Made by a program: the position numbers and the translations under genes. The notes below the pieces were generated by a model. It saw only the letters and a list, made by a program, of their open reading frames with translations, ran no database searches and was not told where the DNA came from. Shown piece by piece: positions 60,217 to 64,000 of a stretch of DNA of 64,000 nt. The DNA is from Ramlibacter ginsenosidimutans (GTDB lineage: Bacteria; Pseudomonadota; Gammaproteobacteria; Burkholderiales; Burkholderiaceae_C): assembly GCF_016654015.1 (NCBI RefSeq), contig NZ_JAEPWM010000001.1, positions 124,001-188,000 on the forward strand, written 5' to 3'. Every line of letters starts with the position of its first letter. Within the stretch, counting starts at the first letter, position 1.

Positions 60217-61289
60217 AAGGTGGATCGCAGGGCGGCGAGCATCTGCGCGTTCTCTTCGGCGGTGCCGACGGTCAGGCGCAGGCAGCCGGCCAGCAATGGA
60301 TGCATTCTAGAAACGTTCTTGACGAGCACCTTGCGCGCCTTCATGCCCTCGAAGCTCGCCGCAGGGTCGGGCACGCGCACCAGGATCATGTTGGCGTCGC
60401 TGGGCCAGGACTTCAGGCCCAGGTCCTTCAGCGCGGCCTGCAGCCGCGCGCGCTCGCGCTTCAGCTCCGCGGCCTGCGCGGCGAACACGTCCTCGTGCTC
60501 CAGCGCGAACAGGGCAGCCTCGCAATTCAGCACGCTCACGTTGTAGGGCGGCCGCACCTTGTCGATTTCCTGCACGAGCCGCTGCGGCCCCATCATGTAG
60601 CCGATGCGCACGCCGGCCAGGCCGAACTTGCTGAGCGTGCGCATCAGCAGCACGTGTTCGTGCTTCGCCATCCGATCGAGGTAGCTGCGGCTGGCGAAGG
60701 GCTGGTAGGCCTCGTCGATCACCACGAAGCCGGGCGCCGCCTGGACGATCTTTTCGATCGTCGCATCGTTCCAGAGATTGGCCGTGGGGTTGTTCGGATA
60801 CGCCAGGTAGACGATCGCGGGCTGGTGCAGCGCGATCGCATCCAGCATCGCCTTCTCATCGAGTTCGAAGTCCGGCGTGAGGTCCACGCCCACGAACTTC
60901 AGCCCCTGCAACTGCGCGCTCATCGCATACATGACGAACCCGGGCTGCGGTGCCAGGATGGTGGCGCCCGGCAGGTCGCAGGCGAGCGCCAGCAGCGAGA
61001 TCAGTTCGTCCGAGCCGTTGCCCAGCATCAGCCCGAAGCCGGCGGGCAGCTGCGCGTGGCGAGCGAGCGCGGCCTTCAGGTCGTCGATGCGCTCGCCCGG
61101 ATAGCGGTTCAGGGCCACGTCGGCGAGACGCTCTCCGAGCTCCTTCTGCAAGGCCGCGGGCAGCCGATGCGGGTTCTCCATCGCATCGAGCTTCACCATG
61201 CCGCGCGAATCCTGGACCGCATAGGCATGCATGCCCTGCACGTCCTGGCGGATGCGGGTGGCGATCAGTTGGTCGAGGGTGGCGCTCAT
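60213..61289 (-). CDS. hisC: Histidinol-phosphate aminotransferase
   Basis: 358 residues, class II PLP aminotransferase. The PLP lysine lies in [24 protein letters not shown] and YPNNPTAN are conserved blocks. It makes histidinol phosphate. A 162-base gap holding a repeat separates it from hisD. Confidence 0.96.
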   Translation of the reverse strand: MSATLDQLIATRIRQDVQGMHAYAVQDSRGMVKLDAMENPHRLPAALQKELGERLADVALNRYPGERIDDLKAALARHAQLPAGFGLMLGNGSDELISLLALACDLPGATILAPQPGFVMYAMSAQLQGLKFVGVDLTPDFELDEKAMLDAIALHQPAIVYLAYPNNPTANLWNDATIEKIVQAAPGFVVIDEAYQPFASRSYLDRMAKHEHVLLMRTLSKFGLAGVRIGYMMGPQRLVQEIDKVRPPYNVSVLNCEAALFALEHEDVFAAQAAELKRERARLQAALKDLGLKSWPSDANMILVRVPDPAASFEGMKARKVLVKNVSRMHPLLAGCLRLTVGTAEENAQMLAALRSTL

Positions 61290-61315
61290 GGAGGACAGGG
61301 TTGCACGACGAATGG

Positions 61316-61428
61316 AACGCAGAGTGCGCAGAGATGACGCAGAGGACGCAGAGAACGCAGAGAACGCAGCGAAATCTTCAGCGGATGTTCCTCTGCGTCC
61401 TCTGCGAAACCTTTGCGGCCTCTGCGTT
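61316..61428. repeat. CTCTGCG-rich intergenic repeat, copy B, inside the his operon
   Basis: It lies between hisD and hisC. The left arm (61316-61369) is made of ACGCAGAG-like units. The right arm (61390-61428) holds the complementary CTCTGCGTCCTCTGCG units. The arms can pair into a long imperfect hairpin. The right part is 47 of 53 bases identical to copy A. Confidence 0.8.
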
Positions 61429-61451
61429 CTCTTGCGCGGTAAGACGCAATG

Positions 61452-62768
61452 CTAACCCTTCAGCCGCATCTCCGCCGCGCGGGCATGGGCTTGCAGGCCT
61501 TCGCCGTAGGCGAGTTCGGCGGCGACCTTGCCCAGCACCTGGGCGCCGGCTTCGCTCACCTCGATCAGGCTGCTGCGCTTCTGGAAGTCGTATACGCCCA
61601 GCGGGCTGGAGAAGCGCGCCGTGGTGCTCGTGGGCAGCACGTGATTCGGGCCGGCGCAGTAGTCGCCTAGCGATTCGCTGGTGTACGCGCCCAGGAAGAT
61701 CGCGCCGGCGTGGCGCAGCAGCGGCTCCCACCGGTGCGGATCGGCGCTGGCGACCTCCAGGTGTTCCGGCGCGATGCGGTTGCTGATCTCGCACGCCTCT
61801 TCCATCGAGCGTGTATGGATCAGGGCGCCCCGGTCATTGAGCGACTTGGCAATGATTTCGGCGCGCGGCATCTCGGGCAGCAGCCGGTCGATCGCGGCCT
61901 GCACCTGGGCGATGTAGCCCGCGTCGGGGCAAAGCAGGATGCTTTGCGCCAGTTCGTCGTGCTCGGCCTGCGAGAACAGGTCCATCGCGACCCAGTCCGC
62001 CGGCGTGCTGCCGTCGGCCAGCACCAGGATCTCGCTGGGCCCGGCGATCATGTCGATGCCGACCTGGCCGAACACGCGCCGCTTGGCCGCGGCCACGTAG
62101 GCGTTGCCGGGGCCGGTGATCTTGTCCACGCGTGGAACCGTTTCGGTGCCGTAGGCCAGCGCCGCGATCGCCTGCGCGCCGCCGATGGTGAACGCCCTGG
62201 TGACGCCAGCGACGTGCGCGGCCGCCAGCACCAGCGGATTCTTCTCGCCGCGCGGCGTGGGCACCACCATGATGATTTCGCCCACGCCCGCGACCTGCGC
62301 CGGGACGGCGTTCATCAGCACGGAGGACGGATACGCGGCCTTGCCACCCGGCACGTAGATGCCCACGCGGTCGAGCGGCGTGACCTTCTGGCCCAGCAGC
62401 GTGCCATCCGCATCGCGGTACGACCAGCTTTCGCCCGACGCCTTCTTCTGCGCCTCGTGGTAGCTGCGCACGCGCGCTGCCGCCATCTCGAGCGCCTCGC
62501 GCTGGCTGGCGGGCAGGCCTTCGAAGGCGGTCTTCAGTTCGCCGCGGCGCAACTGCAACTCCGCCATCGAGCCCGCCTTCATGTCGAAGCGGTTGGTGTA
62601 CTCCACCACCGCAGCATCGCCGCGCTTGCGCACGTCGGCGAGGATGGCCGCGACCGCCTGCTCGATACCCGCGTCGGTGTCGGCGGACCACTGCAGGCGA
62701 GCAGTCAGAGCGGCATCGAAGCCGGCGTCGGTGGTCGCGAGGCGCAGGGGACTGGCAGTGAGGCTCAT
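61452..62768 (-). CDS. hisD: Histidinol dehydrogenase
   Basis: 438 residues from the ATG at 62768, which overlaps the hisG stop (ATGA); the upstream frame lies inside hisG. Blocks [42 protein letters not shown] and SQAEHDELA carry the NAD and zinc contacts. It catalyses the last two steps to histidine. Confidence 0.97.
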   Translation of the reverse strand: MSLTASPLRLATTDAGFDAALTARLQWSADTDAGIEQAVAAILADVRKRGDAAVVEYTNRFDMKAGSMAELQLRRGELKTAFEGLPASQREALEMAAARVRSYHEAQKKASGESWSYRDADGTLLGQKVTPLDRVGIYVPGGKAAYPSSVLMNAVPAQVAGVGEIIMVVPTPRGEKNPLVLAAAHVAGVTRAFTIGGAQAIAALAYGTETVPRVDKITGPGNAYVAAAKRRVFGQVGIDMIAGPSEILVLADGSTPADWVAMDLFSQAEHDELAQSILLCPDAGYIAQVQAAIDRLLPEMPRAEIIAKSLNDRGALIHTRSMEEACEISNRIAPEHLEVASADPHRWEPLLRHAGAIFLGAYTSESLGDYCAGPNHVLPTSTTARFSSPLGVYDFQKRSSLIEVSEAGAQVLGKVAAELAYGEGLQAHARAAEMRLKG

Positions 62769-63433
62769 GTCGCGGTGGCCGCCACGGTGCGGGCGAAGAC
62801 GTCGATCAGGTGGCGGATCGGTTCCTGTTTCAGCTTGAGCGCGGCCTGGTTCACGACCAGGCGCGAGCTGATGTCCATGATGCGTTCCACTTCCACCAGC
62901 TTGTTGGCCTTGAGCGTGCCGCCGGTGGACACGAGGTCCACGATGGCGTCGGCCAGGCCGGTGAGCGGCGCGAGCTCCATGCTGCCGTAGAGCTTGATCA
63001 GGTCCACGTGCACGCCCTTGGCGGCGAAGAACTCGCGGGCGATGTTCACGTACTTGGTCGCGACCCGCAGCCGCGAGCCCTGGCGCACGGCGAAGGCGTA
63101 GTCGAAGTCGGCGCGCACGGCCACGCTCACGCGGCACTTGGCGATCTGCAGGTCCAGCGGCTGCACCAGGCCCTGGCCGCCGTGCTCGATCAACGTGTCC
63201 TTGCCGGTCACGCCCAGGTCCGCGCCGCCGTACTGCACATAGGTGGGCACGTCCGTCGCGCGCACCAGCACCACCTGCAGCTGCGGGTCGTTGGTCGCGA
63301 GGATCAGCTTGCGCGACTTCTCGGGGTCGTCCAGCACGGAGATCCCGGCCGCCTTCAGCAGCGGCAGGGTCTCGTCGAAGATGCGCCCTTTCGACAGGGC
63401 GAGGGTGATCGCGGGTCGTGCCCCGGTGTTCAT
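62765..63433 (-). CDS. hisG: ATP phosphoribosyltransferase, short form
   Basis: 222 residues from the ATG at 63433; a TTG three codons upstream is an alternative. Blocks [26 protein letters not shown] and [12 protein letters not shown] are typical. The short HisG lacks the regulatory C-terminal domain and in known cases needs HisZ, which is not in the window. It is the first enzyme of histidine synthesis. Confidence 0.96.
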   Translation of the reverse strand: MNTGARPAITLALSKGRIFDETLPLLKAAGISVLDDPEKSRKLILATNDPQLQVVLVRATDVPTYVQYGGADLGVTGKDTLIEHGGQGLVQPLDLQIAKCRVSVAVRADFDYAFAVRQGSRLRVATKYVNIAREFFAAKGVHVDLIKLYGSMELAPLTGLADAIVDLVSTGGTLKANKLVEVERIMDISSRLVVNQAALKLKQEPIRHLIDVFARTVAATAT

Positions 63434-63494
63434 GGGATCCAATCTATCCGATCGCGCGCGGCCGCCTGGGGCGCCGCCGCCGAACCGGCGCAGA

Positions 63495-64000
<506 letters not shown>

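Overview
The window is high-GC bacterial chromosome, coding almost end to end. Gene content and order point to a betaproteobacterium of the Burkholderiales, most likely Comamonadaceae. The evidence is murA-hisGDCBHAFIE followed by a HIT gene and tatABC, petABC next to sspA-sspB, secA beside an M23 peptidase and a DciA-like gene, and phasin/PHA genes. No taxonomic search was possible, so the genus is left open.

Region 1 (1-14781) is a surface-polysaccharide locus. Leftward, from a divergent promoter near 7.9 kb, run rfbB-rfbD-rfbA-rfbC (dTDP-L-rhamnose), wzm-wzt (ABC exporter), an FkbM-type methyltransferase and a glycosyltransferase cut by the window edge. Rightward run rfbF-rfbG-rfbH (CDP-4-keto-3,6-dideoxyhexose), a broken transketolase fragment, a gtrA-like gene, a split transketolase (N and C halves) and a GtrB-like glycosyltransferase. 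Together these suggest that a branched, deoxygenated sugar is made and attached.

Region 2 (14782-28150) is metabolic: phasin, TetR regulator, a TPR-hemerythrin fusion, acyl-CoA-binding protein, a PHA-system protein, a lipoprotein peptidase, a molybdopterin oxidoreductase, a periplasmic binding protein, ArgE, an M20 amidohydrolase, a DUF2817 peptidase, coaX and a coiled-coil protein.

Region 3 (28191-32625) is the most interesting part. It is a CqsA/LqsA-type alpha-hydroxyketone quorum-sensing locus (sensor kinase, response regulator, synthase) that also carries a LuxR-type regulator. Two near-identical lux-box-like palindromes (CTGT-N8-ACAG) lie about 70-80 bp upstream of the kinase gene and of the cqsA gene, in the same orientation relative to each. 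This suggests that a LuxR-type protein controls both the receptor and the synthase genes of the hydroxyketone circuit.

Region 4 (32721-49555) holds secA, an M23 peptidase, dciA, a complete arnBCADTEF operon (lipid A 4-amino-4-deoxy-L-arabinose modification), tRNA-Thr(UGU), sspB-sspA, the cytochrome bc1 operon petABC and mscL. Region 5 (49552-64000) holds pdxA, a NIF3-family gene, a membrane protein with a degenerate GGDEF domain, a DegQ-like protease, tatABC, HIT, a small membrane gene, the his operon and the 3-prime part of murA. Two copies of a CTCTGCG-rich repeat lie here, one of them between hisC and hisD.
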